From NCBI GenBank assembly GCA_937876205.1, contig CALEII010000003.1, positions 1-64,000 on the forward strand: 64,000 nt of DNA. Direction: 5' to 3'. The notes beneath the pieces are model-generated. The model had not been told where the DNA came from, did not search any database, and saw nothing but the letters and a program-made list of their open reading frames with translations. Source of the DNA: an uncultured Clostridia bacterium. GTDB lineage: Bacteria; Bacillota; Clostridia; Oscillospirales; Acutalibacteraceae. How positions within the stretch are numbered: position 1 is the stretch's first letter; every line of letters begins with the position of its first letter. A program made the position numbers and the translations under genes. Positions 51,198 to 60,043 of the stretch are shown here, piece by piece.

Positions 51198-52022
51198 TTA
51201 TTCCTCCATAAGTGCTTTATAGATGTCGCCTTTTTTCATTCCCGATTCCTTTGCGGCTTTTTTAGCAGCTTCTGAAGCAGACATACCCTCAGACAGATAA
51301 TTTCTTGCAAGAGTTATGCCGTCAATTTCTTCTTCGGGCATTTCTTCTTTCTTTTTACCCTCAATAATGAGTACATATTCACCCTTGAGCTTGACACCGT
51401 CATATTTTTTTGCCGCTTCACTGAGTGTTGTGTGTTCAACCGATTCGTGAATTTTTGTAAGTTCCTTGATAATTGCGATGTTTCTGTCACCGAAAAACTC
51501 AAGCATATCACGGAGAGTTGCTGCAAGCTTATGAGGAGCCTCATAGAAGAACATTGTGCGTCTTTCGTCTTTTACTTCTTCAAGATGCTCTCTTCTTTTG
51601 GGCTTATTACCAGTAAGGAAGCCCTCAAAGGTGAATCTGCCCACATCCATACCGCTTATGGCGGCAGCAGTGATTATGGCTGAGGGACCGGGCACGGATA
51701 CAACATCAATACCGTGCTCGTGACACAGTGCAACAAGGTCTGTACCCGGGTCTGAGATTGCAGGCATACCTGCATCTGTCACCAATGCACAGTCTTCACC
51801 GTCCAGTATACGTGAAATAATGTGAGAGCTTTTCTGAGCCTTATTATGCTCATAATAGCTGACCATCGGTTTCTTTATTTCAAAGTGATTAAGAAGCTTT
51901 ACAGTGACTCTGGTGTCCTCTGCGGCTATAAAGTCAACTTCTTCAAAAGTTTTTACGGCTCTGGGGGAAAAATCACCTAAGTTTCCTATGGGCGTTCCCA
52001 CTACATAAAGTTTTCCGCTCAT
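51198..52022 (-). CDS. rsmI: 16S rRNA (cytidine(1402)-2'-O)-methyltransferase RsmI
   Basis: The 274-residue protein has all family motifs: GKLYVVGTPIGNLGDFSPRA at the N-terminus, AAEDTRVT, YYEHN, VTDAGMPAISDPG and PGPSAIITAAAISG. A short C-terminal extension follows (GMSASEAAKKAAKESGMKK). It methylates the 2'-hydroxyl of C1402 in 16S rRNA using SAM. It overlaps the upstream small-protein gene by 4 bases. Confidence 0.95.
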   Translation of the reverse strand: MSGKLYVVGTPIGNLGDFSPRAVKTFEEVDFIAAEDTRVTVKLLNHFEIKKPMVSYYEHNKAQKSSHIISRILDGEDCALVTDAGMPAISDPGTDLVALCHEHGIDVVSVPGPSAIITAAAISGMDVGRFTFEGFLTGNKPKRREHLEEVKDERRTMFFYEAPHKLAATLRDMLEFFGDRNIAIIKELTKIHESVEHTTLSEAAKKYDGVKLKGEYVLIIEGKKKEEMPEEEIDGITLARNYLSEGMSASEAAKKAAKESGMKKGDIYKALMEE

Positions 52023-52357
52023 TCTATAACAACTTTCCTTTTACCGTTTTTATTTGTGGGATATTCTCTTATTCTGCTGATGTAATCAAGATTCACAGCC
52101 TGCAGATTGCCGTCCTTCCCCTCGAGTTCAACCCAACCCTCAGCAACGGATTTTACAACACCGTCTGCTGTGGAGCCTGAGCCTAAATTTATAAGACAAT
52201 CCTTGCCGATGAATTTTTCTATCATATGACTCATATCAACATTACCTCTTTTTCTTTTCTTGATTCTGAGAATGCGGAGTAAGCTCTGCACCTTTTTCCG
52301 CTGAAGAAGGATGATAATTATAATCACCCACAGCATAACAATACCGAAGTTCTGCAC
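52019..52357 (-). CDS. Small protein with N-terminal membrane helix (DUF6897-like C-terminus)
   Basis: The longest reading is 112 residues from a GTG at 52357 that overlaps the methyltransferase stop in TAGTG. It has a hydrophobic helix (IVMLWVIIIIILL), a basic stretch and a compact beta-rich domain (MIEKFIGKDCLINLGSGSTA, then VELEGKDGNLQAVNLDYISR). The shorter reading starts at the ATG at 52234 with AGAGG upstream and gives a 71-residue soluble protein that resembles small DUF6897-type proteins. The conserved part is the C-terminal one; the N-terminus is uncertain. Function is unknown. Confidence 0.6.
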   Translation of the reverse strand: MQNFGIVMLWVIIIIILLQRKKVQSLLRILRIKKRKRGNVDMSHMIEKFIGKDCLINLGSGSTADGVVKSVAEGWVELEGKDGNLQAVNLDYISRIREYPTNKNGKRKVVIE

Positions 52358-53100
52358 TATACAGTCACGTCCTTCCGGTATGTGCCGATGATCTTCAGCA
52401 TTTCAGCTGATTCTTTGCCGTCTGCACCTTCAATGTGAAGTTCAGGCTCAACAATAACCCCCGGATTTCTGCCGAGCTTCCCCTCAACAAGAACAAGCCA
52501 CGGAGCAAAACCGTCACGCTGAGAAACAAAACGGAGGCGTTTCGGCTCGATTCTGACTTTCTGCATTGCACAAGTCAGTTCAAAAAGCCGTTCGGGACGG
52601 ATACACATACACAGCCTTCCGCCAAATTTAAGAAGTTTCGATGCGGCTGTACATACATCATCAAAACCACAGGTTATGCCGTGTCTTGCGATTTTTGCAC
52701 TTTCTTCTGTGCTTTCTATTCCCGCATTGACTTTTGTATACGGCGGATTCATTGTTATAACATCAAACTGACCTTTCGGAAACTCTTTCGGCAACTCCCT
52801 TAAATCGCAGTTGAAGGGTTTTATCTTATCAATGGAATTAAGCACAATTGAGCGACAGAGCTGGTCATAACCGTTCTCCTGAATTTCTGCTGTATAAATC
52901 TCTTTGCAAAGCCCCTCTCTCACCCAATAAAAAGGAATTATTCCACAGCCTGTACCGAAATCACAGGCAAGAGCCTTTTTTGAGGGTGAAGCAAAGGAAG
53001 CCAGCAAAAGTGCATCAGTCCCGAAGGTGTGAGCCTTCGAGACTATAAGCTGCAAATCGTTATTTATAAATTCAATATGTTCGTTTTCTTTAATATTCAT
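52357..53100 (-). CDS. TrmN6/YfiC-like tRNA (adenine-N6)-methyltransferase
   Basis: The 247-residue protein has SAM-binding motif I in CDFGTGCGIIPFYW. The N6-adenine methyltransferase motif is NPPY (residues 118-121) in VITMNPPYTKVN. It resembles TrmN6, which methylates A37 of tRNA1(Val), although other substrates are possible. The ATG at 53100 lies within the last codons of the dockerin gene (11-base overlap). An in-frame start further upstream is unlikely because it would be deep inside that gene. Confidence 0.8.
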   Translation of the reverse strand: MNIKENEHIEFINNDLQLIVSKAHTFGTDALLLASFASPSKKALACDFGTGCGIIPFYWVREGLCKEIYTAEIQENGYDQLCRSIVLNSIDKIKPFNCDLRELPKEFPKGQFDVITMNPPYTKVNAGIESTEESAKIARHGITCGFDDVCTAASKLLKFGGRLCMCIRPERLFELTCAMQKVRIEPKRLRFVSQRDGFAPWLVLVEGKLGRNPGVIVEPELHIEGADGKESAEMLKIIGTYRKDVTV

Positions 53101-54730
53101 AGGTATTGTCGAAACGCTCAAGACCTGCTGCAACGAGGAGTGTTTTTCTTGCGTCGCTTGCGAGCACCTTGCCGTCAAGATTAACATCGGCTGCTACGGC
53201 ATAAGCCCCCTCAAGACTGTCAAGCTTAGCTGCACAGCGAAGAACCAGTCTTGCATCTGCTGCAGTGATTCTGCCGTCTGAATCAAGGTCGCCTGTAACA
53301 CTGATATAATAATCCGTTGACCAGCCATTGCCGGTTGTATAATTGAATCTTGAGCCTGTTGTGATTGTGTCTTCTTCACTGATAAATCTGTTTTCAGCAT
53401 CATAAATTGCAAACACATTGCTGTTTGTGAACTTTTTCATAAGCTCGTCAACAGTCATTTCTTTTCTGACATTTGAAATGACGAGTGTTTCATAATCCAC
53501 CTTGACAACAGTGTTACTGACAGGGATTATAGGATAATACTTGACTGTACCGTCACCCACGTCACCGCCGTCATCGGGAGTGCCGAAAACAACAACCGTG
53601 ATATATTCATATGCACACTGTGTACAGGTATATTTTACCTGAGCTGAAAGACCGTCTGCAGACTCCTTGATGATTTCATACTCATCAGGATACGTATGAG
53701 GCAAAGGTGCAATCATTGTGGAAACAGATTCCTTGCCGCAAAGTGTACATATCTGATGCTTGAGCCCTGATTTATCGCAGGTGGGCTCTTTTGTGACAAT
53801 CCAGTTATCAGTATAGCTGTGTGCATCAGGATTTATATTTATTGAATACACATCTGTTTTTGCATCGCAGTTAAGACAGTGCTTTGACATTGAGCCTTCA
53901 CTGATGCAGGTAGCTTCTTTATCTACTGTATAATCTTCAGCAAAATTATGCTTGTCCGGCACAGCAGGAACTGCCTGAATATTGCAGGGGGTGTCACAAA
54001 GAGTGCAATGCTGAGACTTCTGACCGTCTGACACACAGTCGGGCTCCTTATCAACAACCCATTCTTCAGCAGGCGTATGGGCTCCTGTGGGGTCGATATC
54101 TCTTCTGTCTGCTGCTTTGCCGCATTCATCACACATACCCGTAAGTGCACCTTTTTCATTACAGGTGGGCATCTGTGTAACAATCCAGTTGTCTGTTACA
54201 ACATGGTTCTCTGCCTTGACGGGAATTGCCTGATAATCAAACCTTACAGAACAGTATCTGCATTCGGAAGCACTGATACCTTCATTTGTGCAGGTGGGAG
54301 CCTTCACAACAATACCTGTAACACCGGCAACATGGGCTGACGGGTCTGCAGGCACATTTTCCTGCTCGACTATGGCATCGCAATCGTAGCACACCTTATA
54401 TCTTATACCGCCGTTTGTGCAGTTCGGCTTGGGGTTATATGACCAGTCAGTTGATATAAGAGTATGGTTATCGGGATTCTTTGGAGTTGTGAAAATATCG
54501 TTGAATCCGCAGACAACGCATTTACGGTACATTGTAGCTGATGCACTGCAGCTTGCTTCACCCACAACAATGTATTCTCCGTTGTTGGCGTAAATATGTT
54601 TTTCACACTCACCGTATTCAATTTTCGCATCGTCTGTCACAGTGGTGACATCTGCAAAAGCAACACTGCAACCGAGCACACAGATAACTGCTGTCAGAAG
54701 CACTATGCCGTATTTTATAATCCTTTTCAT
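53090..54730 (-). CDS. Secreted CxxC-repeat protein with C-terminal dockerin
   Basis: The 546-residue protein has a signal peptide (cleavage near AFA, residues 24-26). About seven repeats of roughly 40 residues follow, each with a Cys, a downstream CxxC and a conserved His and Trp (for example WSYNPKPNCTNGGIRYKVCY, WVVDKEPDCVSDGQKSQHCT and WIVTKEPTCDKSGLKHQICT). After a beta-rich domain there is a type I dockerin (residues about 482-540, ending GLERFDNTYEY) with DLDSDGRITAADARLVLR and DVNLDGKVLASDARKTLL. GGAGG supports the ATG. The Cys spacing suggests zinc-binding or disulfide-linked surface repeats. Oddly, its end overlaps a tRNA methyltransferase gene. Confidence 0.75.
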   Translation of the reverse strand: MKRIIKYGIVLLTAVICVLGCSVAFADVTTVTDDAKIEYGECEKHIYANNGEYIVVGEASCSASATMYRKCVVCGFNDIFTTPKNPDNHTLISTDWSYNPKPNCTNGGIRYKVCYDCDAIVEQENVPADPSAHVAGVTGIVVKAPTCTNEGISASECRYCSVRFDYQAIPVKAENHVVTDNWIVTQMPTCNEKGALTGMCDECGKAADRRDIDPTGAHTPAEEWVVDKEPDCVSDGQKSQHCTLCDTPCNIQAVPAVPDKHNFAEDYTVDKEATCISEGSMSKHCLNCDAKTDVYSININPDAHSYTDNWIVTKEPTCDKSGLKHQICTLCGKESVSTMIAPLPHTYPDEYEIIKESADGLSAQVKYTCTQCAYEYITVVVFGTPDDGGDVGDGTVKYYPIIPVSNTVVKVDYETLVISNVRKEMTVDELMKKFTNSNVFAIYDAENRFISEEDTITTGSRFNYTTGNGWSTDYYISVTGDLDSDGRITAADARLVLRCAAKLDSLEGAYAVAADVNLDGKVLASDARKTLLVAAGLERFDNTYEY

Positions 54731-54755
54731 CTTTATCAGCCTCCGTATTTAATTT

Positions 54756-54784
54756 ATTTTAACACGCAGACACAATTAAGTCAA
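54756..54784 (-). promoter_or_regulatory. Promoter of the dockerin/TrmN6/RsmI operon
   Basis: On the minus strand TTGACT (54779-54784) and TAAAAT (54756-54761) are separated by 17 bases. Confidence 0.75.
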
Positions 54785-54845
54785 CCAAAATTAAAAAACA
54801 TATTGTACTGCGTATGCTTTTGTGATAATATTATTCAGGTGATCT

Positions 54846-55499
54846 GTGTTGGATATATTATTTGAAGATAAATATATAATTGCCGTAAAAAAAGAAGTCG
54901 GTATGGTCTCTGAAGACGCCGACAGTGCATACAGCATACCATACATTCTCAGAAAAGAAACGGGGACAGATATTTTTACACTCCACAGACTTGACAAGCC
55001 TGTTGGCGGTGTTATTGTTTATGCTAAAGACAAGCAATCAGCTGCCGGATTTTCAAAGCTGATTGCAGAAAACAAACTCACTAAAAAGTATCTTGCCGTA
55101 ATTGAAGGCATCCCTGACAATAAAGAAGACAGACTCTGCGACCTGCTGTTCAAGGATTCACGGAAAAATAAAACTTTTGTTGTCAGCAGAATGCGCAAAG
55201 GTGTAAAAGAAGCTGCACTTTCATACAGATGTCTTGATAGTAATGAGAAAAAAACTCTCATCGAGGTCATTCTTGAAACAGGCAGATCACATCAGATAAG
55301 AGTTCAGTTTGCATCACGCAGAATGCCTTTGTGCGGTGACGGAAAATACGGCAGCCGTGATAACAAGTGCAGTATTGCACTTTTCTCACACAGCATAAGT
55401 TTTGTTCATCCGTTCACAAATCAGCAGGTAACAATTGAAACAGCCCCTGACTACACTGTCTATCCCTGGAAGCTGTTCAGAACAGAAAACGGAATGTAA
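54846..55499 (+). CDS. RluA-family pseudouridine synthase
   Basis: The 217-residue protein contains the catalytic motif HRLDKPVGG (Asp50), LTKKYLAVIEG, and the conserved ETGRSHQIRVQFAS near the C-terminus. It lacks the N-terminal S4 domain, so it belongs to the short RluA/YqcB-type group. It isomerises uridine to pseudouridine in rRNA or tRNA; the exact site cannot be predicted. Both GTG (54846) and TTG (54849) are possible starts, with AGGTGAT upstream. It converges on, and overlaps by 23 bases, the zinc-ribbon protein gene. Confidence 0.85.
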   Translation: MLDILFEDKYIIAVKKEVGMVSEDADSAYSIPYILRKETGTDIFTLHRLDKPVGGVIVYAKDKQSAAGFSKLIAENKLTKKYLAVIEGIPDNKEDRLCDLLFKDSRKNKTFVVSRMRKGVKEAALSYRCLDSNEKKTLIEVILETGRSHQIRVQFASRRMPLCGDGKYGSRDNKCSIALFSHSISFVHPFTNQQVTIETAPDYTVYPWKLFRTENGM

Positions 55500-55902
55500 G
55501 CTCTTTTCCGCAGCGTGGGCAGGTTATTTTTCTCTTGCCTCTTCCCTTTCTGAATCTGAGAAACTCACCGCAGCCCTTACATGTTCTGAATCGGTGAGTG
55601 CCGATAAACTGAAATCTGAGCTTCATATGGTCAGTATACGGTTTCCAACGAAGAAGAAACTGTTCAAACCTGAAATTTTCATTATAACGCTTCTGCACAT
55701 TTTTTGACAGAATACGGAACAGTGCATATACCAGCACTGCGTACTGAAGCACAGTCACAATATAATATGCGACAGCACTGTGACGCAGAAAAATTTTGAC
55801 AAACGCAAAAACACAATACAGAACAACAATTCCCGCAGTGAGCTTGTCAATTCCGTTTCTGCCTGTCATAAAGCTTTTGATTTTCATAATTATATTCTGC
55901 AT
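55477..55902 (-). CDS. Zinc-ribbon membrane protein with two helices
   Basis: The 141-residue protein (149 if the ATG at 55926 is used) has two membrane helices in its first half (LTAGIVVLYCVFAFVKIF and YYIVTVLQYAVLVYALFRIL). A C-terminal zinc ribbon follows (CKGCGEFL and CPRCGKEL). The shorter start at 55902 is preferred because of a GAG-like site, but it is uncertain. Its last residues FRFLF overlap the end of the RluA-type gene on the opposite strand. Function is unknown. Confidence 0.65.
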   Translation of the reverse strand: MQNIIMKIKSFMTGRNGIDKLTAGIVVLYCVFAFVKIFLRHSAVAYYIVTVLQYAVLVYALFRILSKNVQKRYNENFRFEQFLLRWKPYTDHMKLRFQFIGTHRFRTCKGCGEFLRFRKGRGKRKITCPRCGKELTFRFLF

Positions 55903-55939
55903 TATTTTCACTCTTTTCAAATTCATTCATATAATATAA

Positions 55940-55968
55940 TTGACTTTTTACTGATTTTTTACTATAAT
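55940..55968 (+). promoter_or_regulatory. Near-perfect promoter of the cysteine synthase gene
   Basis: TTGACT (55940-55945) and TATAAT (55963-55968) are separated by exactly 17 bases, about 30 bases before the ATG. Confidence 0.88.
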
Positions 55969-55997
55969 TTATTGGATATAAATACGAGGTGTATTTT

Positions 55998-56924
55998 ATG
56001 ATATACAATAATATCTTAGAGGCAATGGGCAGCACGCCTCTTATTCGTCTGACAAAGATTGTTGATGAAGATTCTGCCGAAATTCTTGTTAAATACGAGG
56101 CTCTCAACGTGGGCGGCTCCATAAAAACAAGAACAGCATACAATATGATAAAGGATGCCGAAAAAAAAGGCAAAATCAACAAGGATACAATAATCGTTGA
56201 GCCCACAAGCGGCAATCAGGGTATCGGACTTGCCCTGGTTGGTGCAGTCAAAGGCTATAAAACAAAGATTATTATGCCTGACTCTGTAAGCATTGAAAGA
56301 AAGAAGCTTGTTGAACAGTACGGTGCTGAGGTTATTCTTATCCACGATGAAGGCAATATCGGTGAGTGTATTGCAAAGTGTGTGGAGACTGCCCAGAAGA
56401 TTGCAGAGGAAGACAGCAATGTATTCATTCCTCAGCAGTTTGAAAATGAAGCAAATCCAACCGTTCACAGACATCACACAGCACTTGAAATCCTTGAACA
56501 GACAGCAGGTCCTATCCACGGCTTCTGCTCAGGCATAGGCACAGGCGGAACAATTACAGGCATCGGAGAGGTGCTCAAGGCACACAATCCCGATGTTGAA
56601 ATATGGGCTGTTGAGCCTGAAAATGCGGCAATCCTCGCAGGCGGCAACATCGGCACACATATACAGATGGGTATTGGCGACGGACTCATTCCTGCAATTC
56701 TTAACACTGAGATTTATGATGATATCTGCATTATAACAGATGACGAGGCGCTTAACACAGCAAAAGCTCTTGCAAAATATGAAGGACTTCTGTGCGGTAT
56801 TTCAAGTGGCACAAATGTTGCAGCTGCTCTTAAGCTTGCAAAGAAGCTTGGAAAGGGCAAAACTGTTGTCACAGTCCTGCCTGACACTGCAGAAAGATAC
56901 TTCTCAACACCTCTTTTTGAATAA
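55998..56924 (+). CDS. cysK: Cysteine synthase (O-acetylserine sulfhydrylase A type)
   Basis: The 308-residue PLP enzyme has NNILEAMGSTPLIRL at the N-terminus, the PLP lysine in NVGGSIKTRTAYNMI (Lys43), the TSGNQGIGLAL loop, and the phosphate-binding GIGTGGTITGIGEVL. It makes L-cysteine from O-acetylserine and sulfide. The residue after the lysine is Thr, where Asp is usual (SVKDR in typical CysK), a mild departure. GAGGTG precedes the ATG at 55998; a GTG 9 bases upstream is also in frame. It is monocistronic, with its own promoter and terminator. Confidence 0.9.
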   Translation: MIYNNILEAMGSTPLIRLTKIVDEDSAEILVKYEALNVGGSIKTRTAYNMIKDAEKKGKINKDTIIVEPTSGNQGIGLALVGAVKGYKTKIIMPDSVSIERKKLVEQYGAEVILIHDEGNIGECIAKCVETAQKIAEEDSNVFIPQQFENEANPTVHRHHTALEILEQTAGPIHGFCSGIGTGGTITGIGEVLKAHNPDVEIWAVEPENAAILAGGNIGTHIQMGIGDGLIPAILNTEIYDDICIITDDEALNTAKALAKYEGLLCGISSGTNVAAALKLAKKLGKGKTVVTVLPDTAERYFSTPLFE

Positions 56925-56939
56925 TCAAATATAAATTTT

Positions 56940-56966
56940 AGCCGAGTTTTCACTCGGCTTTATTTT
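56940..56966. terminator. Bidirectional terminator between cysK and the CBS gene
   Basis: AGCCGAGT (56940-56947), the loop TTTC and ACTCGGCT (56952-56959) form a perfect stem, followed by TTTATTTTTTT on the plus strand. The end of the converging CBS gene overlaps it. Confidence 0.88.
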
Positions 56967-57378
56967 TTTCTGTCATTTCAGTCAGATGAAGCAGAATGTC
57001 TCTTCTTGTGACTATACCGATAAATGAATCAAAATCATCTGTTACGGGAACAAAATTCTGCTCCAGTGACAGCGCCACCAGGTCCTTGACATTTGCCGTA
57101 ATTCTTGCTGATTTATATGTATCCTTTTTTATAAGCCTTGCCAACGGTGTTTCCTCAAGGGTTTTTCTGCTGACATCAATATTTTCACTGAAACGGTCTG
57201 TAAGATACCACAGAAAATCACCTTCACTGACTGTACCTGCGTATCTGCCGTCCCTTGTAATAACGGGAATTGCAGCATAACCGTAGTGTCTCATTTTTTC
57301 AAGCGCCTGCCTTACGGTAAAGTCAGTGTAAAGAAATGCAACCGACCCCTTAGGCTTCAGAAAAAAAGCAATATTCAT
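56950..57378 (-). CDS. CBS-domain protein
   Basis: The 142-residue protein contains two CBS motifs: MRHYGYAAIPVITRDGRYAG with TVSEGDFLW, then NFVPVTDDFDSFIGIVTRRD with ILLHLTE. It probably binds adenine nucleotides as a pair of domains and may act as a stand-alone regulatory subunit. There is no linked enzyme domain. It lies convergent to cysteine synthase. The start is weakly supported by GGTGA, and a TATAAT sits upstream without a clear -35. Confidence 0.85.
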   Translation of the reverse strand: MNIAFFLKPKGSVAFLYTDFTVRQALEKMRHYGYAAIPVITRDGRYAGTVSEGDFLWYLTDRFSENIDVSRKTLEETPLARLIKKDTYKSARITANVKDLVALSLEQNFVPVTDDFDSFIGIVTRRDILLHLTEMTEKNKAE

Positions 57379-57429
57379 TTTATCACCCGATACTATTATA
57401 TGCCTGAATATTAAACGAATATTAAAATT

Positions 57430-59907
57430 TTACTCAAGATTTGCAGCACGGCGAAGAACACCTCTTGCATCAAAGGCGTTTACTTTGCCGTCTTTATTCA
57501 CATCAGCCACACTCAGGAAGCTGTCTGCAAGCTTTTCAAGCCCTGCAGAGTGTCTGAGAACAAGTCTTGCATCACCTGCAGTGACAAAGCCGTCATTATT
57601 AACATCACCGGGGCTGACAGCAACTACAGTTACTGTATCAGAAAATGCAGAAACAATTGTCTGACGGGAATCCTTGACCGCACAAAGGATTCTGTATGCA
57701 CCTTCTTCATCAAGAATTATTGATATGCTGTTCTCTGATATGAAAGCCCCTCTTCTGACAACCTTGTCATCCTTAAAAACAGAGAAGCAGTATAAATAGT
57801 CTCCCATACCGCCGTCAACCGTGACACTGCACAGAATCTCCTGACCTTCAACGGCATTGGTAGTGCTGAGTTTTATAGAATCAAGGCTCAGCTCCCAGAG
57901 AACCTTCACATAGTCGGAAGTAATTTCTTCAGATGAAGAATAATTATCCTCAAGATAAACTCTGAGTGAGTAATTGCCGCCTTTTTCGGGCGTATAGCTG
58001 AAGGTAGGGGAAAGTGACTCTCTCTCGCAGACAAGTGAATTGTCTGCATAAAGAGCATATTTGTAAACCGAAGAATCAGAGTCGCTGACTGTGTTTACAG
58101 TCCACACAATCTGCTCTCCCACAAACACAAAATCGTCTGTATTACTTGTTACCGATTCAAGCTGTAATTTGCTGTGAACAGTGAAATTACCGCTGTATGC
58201 GCTGAGAGTTCTGCCGTCTGCAGTTGTTATCTCAATAAAGAAGTAATAAACACCTGCTTCAGCGGGCTTATAAGCGAACTCATTCTTTGCCTGCACATTG
58301 GTGTGGCGGAAAACTTCGTCTCCGTTATCGTCATAAACGAAAAACCTGTACATACATACAACATCTGATGTAAGGCCTACAGAACATATGACGGATGAAC
58401 CGACCTGAAGCATATCTGTACTCAACTTGACATACTCAAGCTTTATAGGTGTCTGAACATTTGTGATTTTTTCAGCATATTGCAGTGAAATCCAGCCCTC
58501 TGTGCCCTGATAATCAATTCTTCCCCAACCACTGAGAATAGCCGTAACACTTACAACGGAGCCTTTGGGCAGCATACCCAGCTTATCACCGTCAACAGCT
58601 GATTTTCTTACATAAAGTGCAGAAGCTGTGATTCTGTATTCAACAGGCTCAATTTCAACTGCCTGATTTTCGTCCTCAACAGGCTCTGATTTATATTCAC
58701 CGCTGACAGATGACAACTGTCCTTTATAATCTGAGCCGTCAAGCTTTTTATCTGAAACAAATTCAGTGCGTGATGCCTTTATATAATAGCCCTCCTGGGT
58801 TTTAAGCCATTTTGCACCGACAGAATTAACGCCTGAGCTCACTATATACAGTTTTGTGCCCTTTTCAAGCTTTGCAACAATATTATTACCCTCTGACGGC
58901 TCAAGACGAAGAGGAATCGCTGTGCCTTCTGTCGTCTTTACGCTATAGGTGCCACAGACTTCTTCTGCAGTGTTGTTAAACTTTGTTATCTCTGCAGAAT
59001 ACTCTTCAAATGAGGTAAGATTACTGCTGAAAATATAGTAACCTGAATCGGTTTTATACCATTTTGCGCCGAAGTTATTACTTCCCACCGATTCAATAAA
59101 AAGTATTGTACCTTTATTTATGCGTTTATACTCACCGCTGCTGCCACTGGGATAATACCTGAGCGCAGCACCTTCTGATGAATCATCCGTTACCACATAA
59201 TACGCTTTTACATCTTTTTTTGTATTATTGAAGCTGACAGTATCTCCCGGCTCTTCCGGAGGCTCAGGGGGAATTTCCGGTGCCACAAGATTTCCGTCTT
59301 CAACGGAAACAACGGGTGACACAGCGTACCAATAGGCATCAATATTATTTATTCTGTCCTCCTGCGTCTCACCCTTAATTGTGGACTCTGTAAGAGGAAT
59401 TCTGCCCTCAGGCGCGTTTGTGGCAGGGTCAGCAACATAGAAAATGTCATTCTCTGCGTCATAATCACACAGAAAAACAGCGTGAGTCTGATCTTCATTA
59501 CCGGCATTATAGATAACAAATCCCTGCGGATACTGTTCAAGCAGATTAAGAATCTCAAGCTTATTATCTTCACCTGAAAAATAGCCGTGACCTATAGTAA
59601 TATTATTGTATGTAAAATTCCATCGCAGACCAATACCGTTTGTCCAGCCGACAGGGCGTATATTTTCTTCGGTAATTTCTTCCCAGTTTTCCATTCCGGC
59701 ACATATTGCCGTTCTTCGCATAAGCATAGCTGCGCTTGAAAGTGTACAGGTAATGGGCGTCTGCTGTTTGAGGAATACGCTTTCTTTATTAAGGTCTGAC
59801 AAAGTTGCAGCAGAAACAGACACCTCCGACGGAATAATTCCGAAGGGTGTAAAAGCTGTTAAAAGTATTAAAAATATTGCTGTCATAAATTTAACAGTTT
59901 TTGACAT
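57430..59907 (-). CDS. Secreted C39/papain-like peptidase with SH3 repeats and C-terminal dockerin
   Basis: The 825-residue protein has a signal peptide (cleavage near SAA, residues 31-34). A C39-like peptidase-type domain follows (residues about 40-200) with the catalytic Cys54 in PITCTLSSAAMLMRR, His142 in DQTHAVFLCDYD and Asp160 in VADPA. Three SH3-like modules then occur (around 235-310, 320-390 and 435-490, each with a repeated Lys/Gly-rich pattern such as NKGTILFIES). Beta-sandwich domains span about 495-750. The C-terminus is a type I dockerin (VNNDGFVTAGDARLVLR and VNKDGKVNAFDARGVLR). It could cleave peptides in the wall or act as a scaffold-docked surface peptidase. The substrate is unknown. 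Confidence 0.8.
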   Translation of the reverse strand: MSKTVKFMTAIFLILLTAFTPFGIIPSEVSVSAATLSDLNKESVFLKQQTPITCTLSSAAMLMRRTAICAGMENWEEITEENIRPVGWTNGIGLRWNFTYNNITIGHGYFSGEDNKLEILNLLEQYPQGFVIYNAGNEDQTHAVFLCDYDAENDIFYVADPATNAPEGRIPLTESTIKGETQEDRINNIDAYWYAVSPVVSVEDGNLVAPEIPPEPPEEPGDTVSFNNTKKDVKAYYVVTDDSSEGAALRYYPSGSSGEYKRINKGTILFIESVGSNNFGAKWYKTDSGYYIFSSNLTSFEEYSAEITKFNNTAEEVCGTYSVKTTEGTAIPLRLEPSEGNNIVAKLEKGTKLYIVSSGVNSVGAKWLKTQEGYYIKASRTEFVSDKKLDGSDYKGQLSSVSGEYKSEPVEDENQAVEIEPVEYRITASALYVRKSAVDGDKLGMLPKGSVVSVTAILSGWGRIDYQGTEGWISLQYAEKITNVQTPIKLEYVKLSTDMLQVGSSVICSVGLTSDVVCMYRFFVYDDNGDEVFRHTNVQAKNEFAYKPAEAGVYYFFIEITTADGRTLSAYSGNFTVHSKLQLESVTSNTDDFVFVGEQIVWTVNTVSDSDSSVYKYALYADNSLVCERESLSPTFSYTPEKGGNYSLRVYLEDNYSSSEEITSDYVKVLWELSLDSIKLSTTNAVEGQEILCSVTVDGGMGDYLYCFSVFKDDKVVRRGAFISENSISIILDEEGAYRILCAVKDSRQTIVSAFSDTVTVVAVSPGDVNNDGFVTAGDARLVLRHSAGLEKLADSFLSVADVNKDGKVNAFDARGVLRRAANLE

Positions 59908-59941
59908 AGTTCACCTGCATATTTCATATTTATACAATTTT

Positions 59942-59970
59942 ATATTAACGGATTTTATACTGATTGTCAA
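59942..59970 (-). promoter_or_regulatory. Promoter of the C39/SH3/dockerin gene
   Basis: On the minus strand TTGACA (59965-59970) and TAATAT (59942-59947) are separated by 17 bases. Confidence 0.8.
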
Positions 59971-60009
59971 GAAGAAATATATGTCGTCTTATATAAGTAA
60001 AAAGAAAAA

Positions 60010-60033
60010 AGCAGGTATCCGAAGATACCTGCT
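60010..60033 (-). terminator. Terminator of the giant surface protein gene
   Basis: AGCAGGTATC (60010-60019), CGAA and its complement (60024-60033) form a perfect 10-bp stem. It is followed on the minus strand by TTTTTTCTTTTT. Confidence 0.92.
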
Positions 60034-60043
60034 GAATTTGTAA

